From NCBI GenBank assembly GCA_910578085.1, contig CAJTPM010000001.1, positions 90,176-154,175 of the forward strand: a DNA stretch of 64,000 nucleotides, given 5' to 3'. Under the pieces are notes generated by a model. It ran no database searches, was not told the origin of the DNA, and saw nothing but the letters and a program-made list of their open reading frames with translations. Made by a program: the position numbers and the translations under genes. How positions within the stretch are numbered: position 1 is the first letter of the stretch; each line of letters starts with the position of its first letter. Source of the DNA: an uncultured Lachnospiraceae bacterium (GTDB lineage: Bacteria; Bacillota; Clostridia; Lachnospirales; Lachnospiraceae). Shown one piece after another: positions 63,320 through 64,000 of this stretch.

Positions 63320-63495
63320 AATTTCTTTCTCCTTCTTTTTTGTTAACAGAAGTATATCAAAATAAGAATCTTGAAAATATCATTTTCGTGCACTATATTA
63401 TAAATATAAAGACAAGATATGATATATTTTTATAATAATAGAGATTCGGTCTGCACCGCCATACTATCACGATTTTCGAAAAGGACAAATTTACA
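63320..63495. other. AT-rich divergent spacer
   Basis: It separates the broken alcohol dehydrogenase from the AraC-type gene. Several TATAAT-like words occur around 63395-63435, but no promoter pair can be fixed with confidence. Confidence 0.35.
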
Positions 63496-63993
63496 ATGGA
63501 ACTTACGTTTATTCAGGATGAAAATGCTATAGAAGCCATTGACGGTATTACTTACGACTTTCCCTACACCATGCATGAGAGGGATCTCAGTCATTTTACC
63601 GTCCCCTGGCACTGGCATGAAGAACTGGAATTTGATTACGCTTACAAAGGTTCTATCGTAATCGAGACAGTAAACAAAACCTATACTATCCGGCAGGGCG
63701 AGGCATATTTTATCAATACCAATATCATGAACACCAAGCGCAGAGCATCGGATTCTACTGTCTCGATAGAGCATGCGCATTTATTCCATCCGCTTCTGCT
63801 TGCAGGCCACTACAAAAGTGTGTTTGAGACAAAATATATGAACCCCGTTCTCAAAAATCTGTCTCTGGAAGTACTGATCATCCGAGAAGATACCCGCAGC
63901 GGAAAGGAATTTCTGAAAATTTTATCCAGGCTTATCGCAAAACTGCGTTACGCATCTCCGCGCTGTAATATCTTTTATTTTAGAGATCTTTGA
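63496..63993 (+). CDS. AraC-type regulator, sensor half, ends early
   Basis: The 165-residue protein starts at an ATG with AAGGA upstream. It has the cupin sensor pattern HFTVPWHWHEELEFDYAYKGS and the following YTIRQGEAYFINTNIMN, typical of AraC regulators. The frame stops after NIFYFRDL, before any HTH. One extra base in the CTTT stretch at the stop would keep the frame open, so a frameshift or sequencing error is possible. The window ends seven bases later. Confidence 0.7.
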   Translation: MELTFIQDENAIEAIDGITYDFPYTMHERDLSHFTVPWHWHEELEFDYAYKGSIVIETVNKTYTIRQGEAYFINTNIMNTKRRASDSTVSIEHAHLFHPLLLAGHYKSVFETKYMNPVLKNLSLEVLIIREDTRSGKEFLKILSRLIAKLRYASPRCNIFYFRDL

Positions 63994-64000
63994 AATCAGC

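Overview
The window looks like a chromosomal piece of a butyrate-forming Lachnospiraceae-type Clostridium (Clostridium cluster XIVa). The basis is a thl-crt-hbd-bcd-etfB-etfA operon, LoaP-type NusG paralogs, AGGAGG-type ribosome binding sites, sigma-A promoters and Gram-positive style ABC sugar uptake genes. No rRNA, tRNA, CRISPR array, insertion sequence or prophage was recognised.

Positions 1-24,250 (minus strand) hold a long surface polysaccharide locus. Reading with transcription from about 23.8 kb down to the left edge, it starts with a 445-bp invertible element (29-bp perfect inverted repeats at 23799-23827 and 24215-24243). This element carries a near-consensus promoter that in this assembly points away from the locus (OFF). 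Then come three tandem LoaP/NusG-like antiterminator genes, an intrinsic terminator, and about 19 biosynthetic genes. These are a PglE/PglC/PglD-like priming set, a WbpA/B/E/D/I-like set expected to make UDP-2,3-diacetamido-2,3-dideoxy-mannuronate, two glycosyltransferases, a Wzy-like polymerase, a flippase, UDP-glucose dehydrogenase and an MBOAT/DHHW O-acetylation pair. The locus also holds an odd MaoC hydratase. The WbpD-like gene is interrupted by a one-base frameshift in a G7 tract, a possible second switch. The proposed logic is DNA inversion, then processive antitermination, then capsule or exopolysaccharide synthesis.

Positions 24.4-29.9 kb hold a four-gene ABC exporter operon whose intergenic spacers carry degenerate tandem repeats. 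Positions 30.4-36.9 kb hold the butyrate operon, with unusually hairpin-rich spacers. Next come hpf, an unrecognised protein and a MATE transporter.

Positions 40.6-45.7 kb hold five co-directional genes with an NAD/ADP-ribose theme: macro domain-HTH, vWA, SPFH, NAD-kinase-like and Nudix-winged helix. Positions 46-49.7 kb hold degraded genes (truncated TetR and GNAT), a lipoprotein, a paired chromate transporter and a toxin-antitoxin-like XRE/DUF6036 pair whose nucleotidyltransferase core is missing. Positions 49.7-61.2 kb hold a carbohydrate utilisation region: LacI regulator, GH94 phosphorylase, ABC sugar importer, AraC regulator and three esterases. The right end has a MarR/TauE pair, an internally deleted iron alcohol dehydrogenase and an AraC-type regulator that stops early at the window edge.
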